This document shows positions 44,022 to 53,118 of a stretch of 64,000 bases of DNA, one piece after another. The notes under the pieces were generated by a model. The model worked only from the letters and a program-made list of their open reading frames with translations. It searched no databases and was not told the origin of the DNA. Each line of letters begins with the position of its first letter. The first letter of the stretch is position 1. Both the position numbers and the translations under genes were made by a program. The DNA comes from JAOAGA01 sp964540515 (lineage in GTDB: Bacteria; CALINM01): the NCBI GenBank assembly GCA_964540515.1, contig CAZIMS010000007.1, forward strand, positions 75,310 to 139,309. Reading direction: 5' to 3'.

Positions 44022-44879
44022 TTATTTATCTAAAAGAGATTTTTTAGATTTATCAAGATAAGTGAATATATCATTTTCATCTAAATTTTCAATCATTTTT
44101 TTAAGTTCTTCCAAACTTCTTTGGAAATCTTCTATGGCCTTTACAATATTTTTTTTATTTGAGATAAAGATATCCGTCCACATCCTTGCATCGCTCTTTG
44201 CAATCCGAGTAAAGTCTCTAAAACCGCCACCGGCATACTTGATTAGCCTCTTGCCATTATACAATTTGTCCTTGACGGAGTAAGACAAACTAAAAGATAT
44301 AGTATGGGGCATGTGACTTACGTAAGCCATAATCTCATCGTGTATATCAGGAGAGGTAATCTCAACCAACATTCCTAAGCTTTCCCATACCTTAACAACT
44401 CTCTCTAAGTTGGTCTTCGAAGTGTTTTTGGTTTCAACTACTATACATAAGCTACCATCAAAGAGACTTGAGAAACCTGCTTCTGGTCCTGACTTTTCTG
44501 TCCCTGCGATTGGATGGGCACCAATATAGTTTTTATAGGGGAAAAATTTTTCTGCCTCATAAACAAAATTTTTGACACTTCCACCATCTGTAACTATAGT
44601 ATTCTCTGAAACATATGTGGACAGCTCTTTTAAGATATCAGGTATAGTTAAAACTGGGGTGGATACAACAATAATATCGCACCCCTTGCCTATCTCTTCA
44701 ATAGAATCAATCTTTCTATCAATAATCCCAAGTTCCAAAGCCTTTAATGCCGAATTACCAGATAGAGAGTATCCCCAAATCTCTTTACAAAGATTTCTCT
44801 CTCTATAGGCTAAGGCAAAAGAGGCACCAATAAGCCCAACCCCTATAACTCCAAGACGATTAAAATAAGACTTATTCAC
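44022..44879 (-). CDS. tyrA: prephenate dehydrogenase
   Basis: A 285-aa NAD(P)-dependent enzyme converting prephenate to 4-hydroxyphenylpyruvate for tyrosine. The nucleotide motif is GVIGVGLIGASFALA at the N-terminus; YIGAHPIAGTEKSGPEA carries the conserved catalytic His, and YVSHMPHTISFSL follows. There is no fused chorismate mutase or ACT domain. It overlaps aroF by 8 nt and is the last gene of the long ilvE-tyrA run. An arogenate specificity is possible. Confidence 0.94.
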   Translation of the reverse strand: MNKSYFNRLGVIGVGLIGASFALAYRERNLCKEIWGYSLSGNSALKALELGIIDRKIDSIEEIGKGCDIIVVSTPVLTIPDILKELSTYVSENTIVTDGGSVKNFVYEAEKFFPYKNYIGAHPIAGTEKSGPEAGFSSLFDGSLCIVVETKNTSKTNLERVVKVWESLGMLVEITSPDIHDEIMAYVSHMPHTISFSLSYSVKDKLYNGKRLIKYAGGGFRDFTRIAKSDARMWTDIFISNKKNIVKAIEDFQRSLEELKKMIENLDENDIFTYLDKSKKSLLDK

Positions 44880-45888
44880 AGGTTCTCTCCACTAACTTAG
44901 CTATTTCTCTTATCTTTTTCATTAGATCTGAAAACTTTTTTGGTTTTAGTGATTGAGAACCATCACTAAGAGCTTTATCTGGTTGGGGATGAACCTCTAT
45001 CATAAGACCATCGGCACCACAAGCTATCGCCGATAAAGACATAGGTGCCACTAAATCCCAATGTCCTGTACCGTGACTTGGATCAACAAAAACAGGTAAA
45101 TGACTCAATTTTTTAATCAAGGGTATAGCGGAAAGGTCTAAGGTATTTCTTGTGGCTGTCTCAAATGTTCTTATCCCTCTCTCACAGAGGATTATCTTTT
45201 TATTTCCCTCTGAAGCTATATACTCAGCTGCCATAAGAAGCTCATTTATAGTAGAGCTAAGACCCCTTTTTAAGATAACTGGTTTGTCTATCTTACCTAC
45301 TTCTAAAAGCAATCTAAAATTTTGCATATTTCTCGCACCAATCTGTATTATATCGGCATATTTACATAGAAGATCTGTATCTCTTGGATCCATAAGCTCT
45401 GTAATTATTGGAAGCCCGAACTCCTTTTTGGCTTCATGCAATAACTTTAAGCCCTCTTCTCCTAATCCCTGAAAGGTATAGGGAGATGTTCTCGGTTTAT
45501 AGGCTCCACCTCTTAAAAATTTTGCTCCACCCTCTTTGACCTCCTTGGCTGTCTCAAAAAGCAGCTCCTTACTCTCAACGGCACAGGGACCAGCTACAAC
45601 TACAATATTTTTTCCACCAATAGAAATCCCATCTACCTCTATAATAGTATCTTCTTTCTGAAAATCTCTACTTACAAGTTTATAGGGCTTTAATATAGGT
45701 ACTGCATTTTCAATACCAGGAAAAGACTCAAAGGGAAGATTGCGTATCTTTGACTCATCTCCTATAGCACCTATTATTGTCCTTTCTTCTCCCTTTGAGA
45801 GATGGGGTTTTAGTCCGTATTTTTGTATTAACTCAATTACATCTTGTATCTCCTTATCTGTAGCATCTTTTTTCATTACAAATATCAT
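44872..45888 (-). CDS. aroF: 3-deoxy-7-phosphoheptulonate synthase (type I beta, with N-terminal regulatory domain)
   Basis: A 338-aa DAHP synthase that joins PEP and erythrose 4-phosphate to begin the shikimate pathway. The N-terminal 65 or so residues (MIFVMKKDATDKEI) form a ferredoxin-like regulatory domain, as in Thermotoga. The TIM barrel follows with VVAGPCAVESKELL, FLRGGAYKPRTSPYTFQG, ILKRGLSSTI and VFVDPSHGTGHW. The N-terminal domain mediates feedback by aromatic amino acids in studied relatives. It lies in an operon with pheA, hisC and tyrA. Confidence 0.95.
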   Translation of the reverse strand: MIFVMKKDATDKEIQDVIELIQKYGLKPHLSKGEERTIIGAIGDESKIRNLPFESFPGIENAVPILKPYKLVSRDFQKEDTIIEVDGISIGGKNIVVVAGPCAVESKELLFETAKEVKEGGAKFLRGGAYKPRTSPYTFQGLGEEGLKLLHEAKKEFGLPIITELMDPRDTDLLCKYADIIQIGARNMQNFRLLLEVGKIDKPVILKRGLSSTINELLMAAEYIASEGNKKIILCERGIRTFETATRNTLDLSAIPLIKKLSHLPVFVDPSHGTGHWDLVAPMSLSAIACGADGLMIEVHPQPDKALSDGSQSLKPKKFSDLMKKIREIAKLVERTCE

Positions 45889-45906
45889 AAAGGTTTCCTC
45901 CTATAA

Positions 45907-46992
45907 TCAGCTTTTTAATACTTTCTTAATGGCTTTTATAAATTTCTTGTTCTCTTCCATTAAACCTACCGAGACTCTTAGGTAGTCTGGCAAGCCATAA
46001 CCACCTACAGGTCTTACTATCACACCTTCTTTTAGAAGTTTATTGTAAAGATCCATCGCCTTAATAGGTGATTTTATAAGTACAAAGTTACCATAGGATT
46101 TCTCATATTCAATCTTTAACTTCTTAAACTCTTCGTAGAGATATGATAGACCTGCTTTAGTAAGCTCTTTTGTTTTATTAATATGCTCTACATCATCAAG
46201 AGCACCTAAGGCAGCAAATTGTGCAAGGGTATTCACATTAAAGGGTTCTCTCACCCTATTCATATAGTTAATAATTTCTTTATCCGCAACTGCATATCCA
46301 ACCCTTAACCCTGCAAGACCGTAGATCTTAGAGAAGGTTCTTACTACGATAAGGTTTTTATATTTCTTAAGATACTTCAAACCATCAGGATAACTTTTTT
46401 CTTCTACGTACTCCCTATAGGCCTCATCAAGAACCACAATAACATTATCAGGAACAGTGCTCATAAAATCTTCAAACTCTTTTTTGTTAAACATTGTACC
46501 TGTTGGATTATTTGGATTAGCAAGGTAAATCATCTTCGTATTCTTATTAATGTAATCTTTCATCTTTGAAAGGTCATGGGAAAGCCCCTTTGCTGGCACT
46601 TCATGGTATTTTGCTCCTAATGCCTGAGCAACAAGCTTATATACAATAAAGGCATATTGAGAAAATATTATTTCATCATTAGCCTCATAAAAAGTTCTGC
46701 CGATAATCTCAAGTACTTCGTTTGAACCATTCCCAAAAATAATATTTTCCATGGGGACATTTATCTTTTCAGAGAGCTTATTGGCTAAATAATAGCAACC
46801 CCCTTCGGGGTATCGATGAAGGCTACCTATATATTTTTTCATCATAGCAATACCCTTCTTAGATGGACCTAAGGGGTTCTCATTACTGGCAAGTTTAACG
46901 GCAGATTTTATACCCAACTCTCTCTCTAACTCTTCTACTGGCTTACCAGGTACATAGGGTATAAGCTTTTCAATATGACTTCCAACTTTCAT
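45907..46992 (-). CDS. hisC: histidinol-phosphate/aromatic aminotransferase (HisC family)
   Basis: A 361-aa PLP-dependent fold-I aminotransferase. Motifs are KLASNENPLGPS, LANPNNPTGTMF and VVRTFSKIYGLAGLRVGYA, with the PLP lysine after the serine. Sequence places it with HisC; position between pheA and aroF suggests it acts on phenylpyruvate and hydroxyphenylpyruvate, with or without histidinol phosphate. No other his gene is present in the window. Starts 2 nt after pheA. Confidence 0.9.
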   Translation of the reverse strand: MKVGSHIEKLIPYVPGKPVEELERELGIKSAVKLASNENPLGPSKKGIAMMKKYIGSLHRYPEGGCYYLANKLSEKINVPMENIIFGNGSNEVLEIIGRTFYEANDEIIFSQYAFIVYKLVAQALGAKYHEVPAKGLSHDLSKMKDYINKNTKMIYLANPNNPTGTMFNKKEFEDFMSTVPDNVIVVLDEAYREYVEEKSYPDGLKYLKKYKNLIVVRTFSKIYGLAGLRVGYAVADKEIINYMNRVREPFNVNTLAQFAALGALDDVEHINKTKELTKAGLSYLYEEFKKLKIEYEKSYGNFVLIKSPIKAMDLYNKLLKEGVIVRPVGGYGLPDYLRVSVGLMEENKKFIKAIKKVLKS

Positions 46993-46994
46993 CT

Positions 46995-48089
46995 TTATTC
47001 CTCCCTTTTAAATTTTGGATAAGAACCTATCATTTTCAAAAAAACTGACTTCCTTCTTAACTCTTCTATAGCATCTGATACATTTTTCTCATCAATATGC
47101 CCATCAAGGTCAACAAAAAAGACATACTCCCACGCTTTAGTCTTTACAGGCCTTGATTCTATTTTGGTAAGATTTATATGCCTTTTTGCAAAGGGTGATA
47201 GCATATTATATAGCGCTCCAGGCTCATCTTTTATCGAAAAAAGAATACTTGTCTTATCATTACCAGTCCTTTTATGTTTAATCTTCCCTACAATTAAAAA
47301 TCTTGTTGAGTTTTCATTAATATCCTGTATGTTTCTCTCAATAACATTAAGGTCATAAATCTTTGCAGCAGACTCACCTGCAATAGCAGCCGATGCTTCT
47401 TCATCTTTCTTAGCCATCTCAGCAGCCTCTGCAGTGCTGTTAACTTCTATCAAGACACAGTGGGGCAAATTTTTTTCTAACCATTGTCTACATTGGGCAA
47501 AGGCCTGTGGATGGGAGTATATCTTTCTTAGCTCCTCTCTTCTAGTAAGCCTTGAAACAAGGCAGTGAGTTATAGGCAAAATTATCTCTCCGCTTATTAG
47601 CAAGTCATATTTTAGAAACATATCTAAGGTATAAGATACCACGCCTTCTGTAGAGTTCTCAACAGGCACAACCCCTAAATCTGACCTGCCTTTAGCTACC
47701 TCATCAAATATATCCGATATAGATCTAAGGGCAACATACTGGGCATTTTGTCCAAAATATCTAAGTGCCGCATCATGGGTAAAGGTTGCGGTAGGCCCTA
47801 AAAAGGCTACTTTAAGGGGTTTCTCAAGAGATAAACAGGCAGATATAATCTCTCTAAAAACAGGTTTTATGGCATTTTTAGGAAACTCTCCCTTACTTCT
47901 GCTTATTAATCTTTTAATTATCTCCTCTTCACGGTGGGGTACATAAAAGCCTGACTTTATCTTTTTCTTTATTTTAGCTACCTTTTTAACCAGCTGTGCC
48001 CTCTTCTCAAGCAAATCAAGGATATTATCATCTATCTCATCTATCTCATCTCTAACTTGTTTTAATTCATTACTTACCTTATCAGTCAT
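46995..48089 (-). CDS. pheA: bifunctional chorismate mutase/prephenate dehydratase
   Basis: A 364-aa P-protein. An N-terminal AroQ chorismate mutase (about 5-90; QVRDEIDEIDDNILDLLEKR) is followed by a prephenate dehydratase (about 93-275, with VAFLGPTATFTHDAALRYFG and ENSTRFLIVGK) and a C-terminal ACT domain (about 283-360, with LTKIESRPVKTKAWEYVFFV). The ESRP motif is the phenylalanine-binding site, so feedback inhibition is expected. Its start is immediately after dnaE's stop. Confidence 0.97.
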   Translation of the reverse strand: MTDKVSNELKQVRDEIDEIDDNILDLLEKRAQLVKKVAKIKKKIKSGFYVPHREEEIIKRLISRSKGEFPKNAIKPVFREIISACLSLEKPLKVAFLGPTATFTHDAALRYFGQNAQYVALRSISDIFDEVAKGRSDLGVVPVENSTEGVVSYTLDMFLKYDLLISGEIILPITHCLVSRLTRREELRKIYSHPQAFAQCRQWLEKNLPHCVLIEVNSTAEAAEMAKKDEEASAAIAGESAAKIYDLNVIERNIQDINENSTRFLIVGKIKHKRTGNDKTSILFSIKDEPGALYNMLSPFAKRHINLTKIESRPVKTKAWEYVFFVDLDGHIDEKNVSDAIEELRRKSVFLKMIGSYPKFKREE

Positions 48090-51000
48090 TTAAAAAACCT
48101 CTTCTTTAGTAAAAATTACTTTTGCTGATTTAAAAAAGCTTATAAAATTTTCATAAAAACTTATTGAAGGTTCTACCCAATACTCCTCAGGGATCAATAT
48201 ATCCATCTCTTTATTTTCTTTTATGGGGATAGATAAGATAACAGGAACATTTTTAAAACCTTTGTAGGTCTTCAAAAAAGTTTTCATCTCTTTAATCATC
48301 TTTTCATCAATCTCATCCTTCAAAATATTTAATCTTACGCCTCTTATCTCTTTAGCCCAGGCATCTTCAATAGTCATAATTACATTTGCAATTATCTTTA
48401 CTTTATCATCTTCCTTACTTACTACACCTTTTAAATATATAGGTCTATCGCTGAACAAGACATTTTTGTACTTCTCATAGGGTTCGGAGTATACTACGAC
48501 TTCTATATTTCCTGTAAGGTCCTCAAAGCTTATTATTGCCATCTTTTTATTGTTCTTCTTAATCTTTTTCTCTGAAATATTTATAATAGAGCCAACAATT
48601 GAGACAGCTCTGTTATTTTCATAACTATGTATTTTTGACACTGAGGTATCTGAAAGACTATCTATCTGCTCCTTATAATCAAGAAGCGGATGACCAGATA
48701 GGTAAAAACCTAACACATCTTTCTCAAAGGAAAGTATCTGAGACCTTGAGAGCTCCGGTGCATCAGGAAGTACTAACTTCTCCTCCAAAAGATCATCAGA
48801 GAAGATGTTTAACATATTTGTTTGGTTTTTTCCCTTTTTCTGTGAAAACTTATCTAGAATAGCCTCATAATGTTCCAAAAATTGTCCTCTATGGCCACCC
48901 AAGACATCCATAGCACCGCTTTTTATAAGACTTTCAATAACACTTTTGTTAATCTTCCTCACCGATACTCTCTTAAGAAAGTCCAAAAAGTCTTTGAAAT
49001 CTCCCTTCTTTCTTTCTTCTAAAATATCTAAAACGGCTGCTCTGCCAACGTTTTTAATGGCTGTTAGCCCAAAGATAATCTTACCATCTTTATCAACGGT
49101 AAATTTTTCACCACTTTTATTAATATCTGGTGGCAATACCTCTATACTCTTCTTTTTGCATTCATTTATATAAATAACTATCCTTTCACTCTTATCAATC
49201 TCTATATTCATTAGTGAACAGATAAACTCGGCAGGATAATAAGCCTTTAGATAGGCCGTCTGATAGGCTACAAGCGCATAAGCTGCTGAATGAGACTTGT
49301 TAAAACCATACTCACCAAACTTTTCTATTTTCTCAAATAGTTTCTCTGCCTTAGTACCATCAAAACCTTTGGCTAAGGCCCTTTTTATAAACTCCTCTTT
49401 AATCTTTGGAAGCTCAGATACCTTTTTTTTACTGATAATCTTCCTTAGATTGTCAGCCTCGCCCTTTGAAAAACCTCCAATGCGAGAGGCTATTTGCATT
49501 GCCTGTTCCTGATAGACTATGACTCCATAAGTATCGGCTAAGATATCCTCCAACTCTGGAAAATCATAATCCACCTTTTCTTTTCCGTGTTTTCTTAATA
49601 TAAAACTTTCTACCATACCGCTTCCTAATGGTCCAGGACGATAAAGTGCGTTCATAGCTATAATCTCATCAAAGACTGTGGGTCTTAATTTTCTTAAATA
49701 CTCTTTCATACCACTACTTTCAAGCTGGAATACACCAGTTGTATCCCCCTGAGATAGCAGTTCATAAACTTTTGGATCTTTTAAGTCAAGCTCATCGAGG
49801 TCAATCTTAATCCCCCTGTTTTGATAGACCATCTCAATAGTGTTTTTTATAGCTGTAAGAGTCTTAATACCCAATATATCAAACTTAATAAGACCTAAAT
49901 TTTCTATATATTTCATAGGGAACTGGGTTAATCGCTCATCATCATTCTTACCCCTATGTAAAGGCATATACTCAACCAATGGTTTATCGGCTATAACGAT
50001 ACCTGCTGCATGAACAGAGGTGTGTCTTGGCAGTTTCTCTAAAGCCATTGCAAAATCAATAAGCTCTTTATTTTCAGTGCTGGCTTCATAGACCTTTTTA
50101 AAGTTTTCTTCATTCTCTAAGGCCAATTGAATAGTTGGGGCATTGCCCATCATCTTGGTAATAAGGTTTGTCTCTTGGAAAGATCTGTTCATAGCCCTCG
50201 CTACATCTTTAATTACCTGTTTTGCCTTCATAGCGCCAAAGGTAATTATCTGAGCCACCATGTCTTTACCATATTTGTTCTTAATATAGTTGATTACCTC
50301 TTCCCTTCTATCATGACAAAAATCCACATCTACATCAGGCATAGAGGCTCTGTCAACATTAAGAAATCTCTCAAAGAGAAGATTATATTTCAAAGGGTCA
50401 AGGTTAGTAATACCTAAAAAATAGGCTACAAGACTACCTGCAGCAGACCCTCTACCTGGTCCTACGGGGATACCATTCTCTTTAGCATATCTTATAAAGT
50501 CATAGACTATTATAAAATAACTGGAAAAGCCCATTTTTTTTATAATATTTATCTCATAGTCAAGTCTTTCTTCATAATCTTTGACACCATACTTACCACC
50601 ATTCTCTTTCAATAACTTATCTATCTTTTTATTGAAACCCTCTCTTACAAGCTCGGTAAATTTTTTGTCTATCTCTTCATTAGGTATCCCTATATTGGGA
50701 AAATGATAACCCGTATCCTCAAACTGAAAATAACATTTATCAGCTATCTTTAGGGTATTCTCAATAGCTTCAGGAGCATAGGAAAAGTTTTTCTTCATCT
50801 CCTCAGGAGACTTAAAATAGAGTTCCTCAGTCTCCATTTTCAATCTATTAGGATCATCAATGGTTTTTTGTGTCTGAATACAAAGCAACACATCATGAAA
50901 CTTGGCATCTTCTTTACGCAAATAATGACAATCGTTAGTTGCTACAAGAGGAATATTTAGCTCCCTTGCGAGCTTTATTATTCCTTCATTGGCAATCTTC

Positions 51001-51557
51001 TGTTCCTTAAGTCCATTTTCTTGAATCTCTAAATAATAATCATCACCAAAAATTTCTTTATACTCTAAAGCCCTCTTTTTAGCCTCATCATATCTACCTT
51101 TAACTACATTAAACCCAATCTCTCCCTTTAAGCACGCTGAGAGGGCAATTAAACCACTTGAGTATTTTGAAAGTATCTCCTTATCAACCCTTGGTCTATA
51201 AAAGAACCCTTCGAAATTTGCTAAGGTAAGGAGTTTACATAAATTGGCGTATCCTTCCTTATTTTTTACAAGCAAAACTAAATGGAAAGAGCTTCCCTCT
51301 CCCTCAGTGCCTTGCTGTTTCTTAAACCTACTCTCAGGGGCTACATAAACCTCGCATCCAAGAATTGCCTTTATACCAACATTAGCAGCTGTTTGAAAAA
51401 ACTCATAGGAACCAAAGATATTCGAGTGGTCTGTTATAGCAAGAGCAGGCATCTTAAACTCTACTGCCCTTTTTATTACATCCTCAATCCTAATAGCACC
51501 ATCTAATAGACTATACTCTGTATGTAAATGTAAATGTACAAAATCAGAGAAAACCAT
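48090..51557 (-). CDS. dnaE: DNA polymerase III alpha subunit
   Basis: The 1155-aa replicative polymerase, DnaE type. The PHP domain occupies about 1-280 (VHLHLHTEYSLLDGAI). The palm carries catalytic acids in PDVDVDFCHDRREEV and later ALYRPGPLGSGMV and GEYGFNKSHSAAYALVAYQT. Then a helix-hairpin-helix region and an OB fold (about 1000-1075) follow. The PHP motifs look intact (HLHTEYS, AITDHSN), so proofreading-type metal binding is conceivable. It sits in an operon of amino acid and GMP synthesis genes, with no spacer to pheA. Confidence 0.98.
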   Translation of the reverse strand: MVFSDFVHLHLHTEYSLLDGAIRIEDVIKRAVEFKMPALAITDHSNIFGSYEFFQTAANVGIKAILGCEVYVAPESRFKKQQGTEGEGSSFHLVLLVKNKEGYANLCKLLTLANFEGFFYRPRVDKEILSKYSSGLIALSACLKGEIGFNVVKGRYDEAKKRALEYKEIFGDDYYLEIQENGLKEQKIANEGIIKLARELNIPLVATNDCHYLRKEDAKFHDVLLCIQTQKTIDDPNRLKMETEELYFKSPEEMKKNFSYAPEAIENTLKIADKCYFQFEDTGYHFPNIGIPNEEIDKKFTELVREGFNKKIDKLLKENGGKYGVKDYEERLDYEINIIKKMGFSSYFIIVYDFIRYAKENGIPVGPGRGSAAGSLVAYFLGITNLDPLKYNLLFERFLNVDRASMPDVDVDFCHDRREEVINYIKNKYGKDMVAQIITFGAMKAKQVIKDVARAMNRSFQETNLITKMMGNAPTIQLALENEENFKKVYEASTENKELIDFAMALEKLPRHTSVHAAGIVIADKPLVEYMPLHRGKNDDERLTQFPMKYIENLGLIKFDILGIKTLTAIKNTIEMVYQNRGIKIDLDELDLKDPKVYELLSQGDTTGVFQLESSGMKEYLRKLRPTVFDEIIAMNALYRPGPLGSGMVESFILRKHGKEKVDYDFPELEDILADTYGVIVYQEQAMQIASRIGGFSKGEADNLRKIISKKKVSELPKIKEEFIKRALAKGFDGTKAEKLFEKIEKFGEYGFNKSHSAAYALVAYQTAYLKAYYPAEFICSLMNIEIDKSERIVIYINECKKKSIEVLPPDINKSGEKFTVDKDGKIIFGLTAIKNVGRAAVLDILEERKKGDFKDFLDFLKRVSVRKINKSVIESLIKSGAMDVLGGHRGQFLEHYEAILDKFSQKKGKNQTNMLNIFSDDLLEEKLVLPDAPELSRSQILSFEKDVLGFYLSGHPLLDYKEQIDSLSDTSVSKIHSYENNRAVSIVGSIINISEKKIKKNNKKMAIISFEDLTGNIEVVVYSEPYEKYKNVLFSDRPIYLKGVVSKEDDKVKIIANVIMTIEDAWAKEIRGVRLNILKDEIDEKMIKEMKTFLKTYKGFKNVPVILSIPIKENKEMDILIPEEYWVEPSISFYENFISFFKSAKVIFTKEEVF

Positions 51558-51558
51558 C

Positions 51559-53115
51559 TTACTCCCACTCTATCGTGCTTGGTGGTTTTGAGCTTATATC
51601 ATAGGCAACTCTGTTGACACCCTTTACCTCATTTATAATTCTGCGGGAAATTTCTCCAAGTAGTTCATAGGGTAGTTTAGCCCAGTCTGCCGTCATCCCA
51701 TCCATACTCTCAACAACCCTCAGGGCTATAACATAATCATAAGTTCTCTCATCGCCCATGACACCAACAGTCCTTACGGGCAACAATACGGGAAAAGATT
51801 GCCAAACTTTCCAGTAAAAGCCACTCTTTTTCATCTCTTCTTCAACTATCTCATCAACTTCCTGCAATATAGCCACCTTCTCTTCAGTTATCTCGCCTAA
51901 AATTCTTACTGCAAGCCCAGGACCAGGAAAGGGCTGTCTCAAAATTATATCATCACTAATACTAAGCTCCCTTCCTACCTCTCTCACCTCATCTTTAAAA
52001 AGTTCTCTCAGGGGCTCTATAAGTTTCAAATTCATCTTATCTGGAAGCCCTCCCACATTATGGTGGCTCTTAATAACTGCTGAAGGACCTTTAAAAGACA
52101 CACTCTCAATTACATCGGGGTATAAGGTCCCTTGAGCAAGATAATCAACCTTACCTATCTTTTTTGCTTCTTTCTCAAAAACTTCGATGAAAGTATGACC
52201 GATGATCTTTCTTTTTTGCTCAGGATCGACTACCCCCTCTAATCTTTTCAAAAAAAGTTTCTTTCCATCTACTACCTTAAGATTCATATCAAAATTATCT
52301 CTAAACATCCTCTCAACATTGTGAGCCTCATTTTTTCTTAAGAGACCATTATCAACGAAGATGCAGAAAAGATTTTTACCTATGGCTTTATTAATTAACA
52401 CGGCAGTGACAGAAGAATCCACACCTCCGCTTAAGGCACAAAGCACTTTTTTATCTCCAACAGTCTTCTTAATCTCCTCTATGCTTTTCTCTACAAAGGA
52501 GTGCATATTCCAGAAACCCTTAAGCCCACAGACTTTATAAAGAAAAGCCCTTATAATATCCTTACCTAAAGGTGTATGATAAACCTCAGGATGAAACTGA
52601 ACACCAAATACATCTGCCCTGTCACTTTTAATAGCTGCATAGGGAGAGTTTGAGGTTTTAGCTATACTTACGAAACCTTCGGGTAACTTCTCAATCCTAT
52701 CTCCATGACTCATCCAGACAGGTATCTCGTCCTCAATGATATAAGAAAAAAGGTCTTCCTTTTCTCTAATCTTTAAGTTTGCAAAGCCATACTCACGCTC
52801 TTTTGCCCTTGCTACCTTACCACCAAGTAGATGAGTCATAAGCTGCATACCATAACAAATACCCAGTATAGGGATGTTTAATTTAAATATCTCCTTTGAA
52901 ATCAATGGTGCATCGGCATCATAAACACTTTTAGGTCCCCCTGATAAAATAATACCCTTAGGGGCAAATTTTTTTATCTCCTCAATAGTCAGGGAGTAAG
53001 GAAAAATCTCACAATAAACTTTTGACTCTCTTACCCTTCTTGCTATTAGCTGGGTGTACTGTGAGCCAAAATCAAGTATTATCACTCTTTCTTGATGAAG
53101 TTTATCTCTCTTCAT
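51559..53115 (-). CDS. guaA: GMP synthase (glutamine-hydrolysing)
   Basis: A 518-aa enzyme turning XMP into GMP with ATP and glutamine. The glutaminase domain has LGICYGMQLMTHLLGG (catalytic Cys) and VFGVQFHPEVYHT (His/Glu). The ATP-pyrophosphatase domain has LCALSGGVDSSVTAVL, and the C-terminal dimerisation part ends INEVKGVNRVAYDISSKPP and IEWE. It is 3 nt after guaB and directly before dnaE. Confidence 0.98.
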   Translation of the reverse strand: MKRDKLHQERVIILDFGSQYTQLIARRVRESKVYCEIFPYSLTIEEIKKFAPKGIILSGGPKSVYDADAPLISKEIFKLNIPILGICYGMQLMTHLLGGKVARAKEREYGFANLKIREKEDLFSYIIEDEIPVWMSHGDRIEKLPEGFVSIAKTSNSPYAAIKSDRADVFGVQFHPEVYHTPLGKDIIRAFLYKVCGLKGFWNMHSFVEKSIEEIKKTVGDKKVLCALSGGVDSSVTAVLINKAIGKNLFCIFVDNGLLRKNEAHNVERMFRDNFDMNLKVVDGKKLFLKRLEGVVDPEQKRKIIGHTFIEVFEKEAKKIGKVDYLAQGTLYPDVIESVSFKGPSAVIKSHHNVGGLPDKMNLKLIEPLRELFKDEVREVGRELSISDDIILRQPFPGPGLAVRILGEITEEKVAILQEVDEIVEEEMKKSGFYWKVWQSFPVLLPVRTVGVMGDERTYDYVIALRVVESMDGMTADWAKLPYELLGEISRRIINEVKGVNRVAYDISSKPPSTIEWE

Positions 53116-53118
53116 AGG

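Noticed and set aside
45152..45472. 106-codon plus-strand open frame opposite aroF
   Set aside because: Antisense to conserved DAHP synthase codons, with no SD and no recognisable domain.
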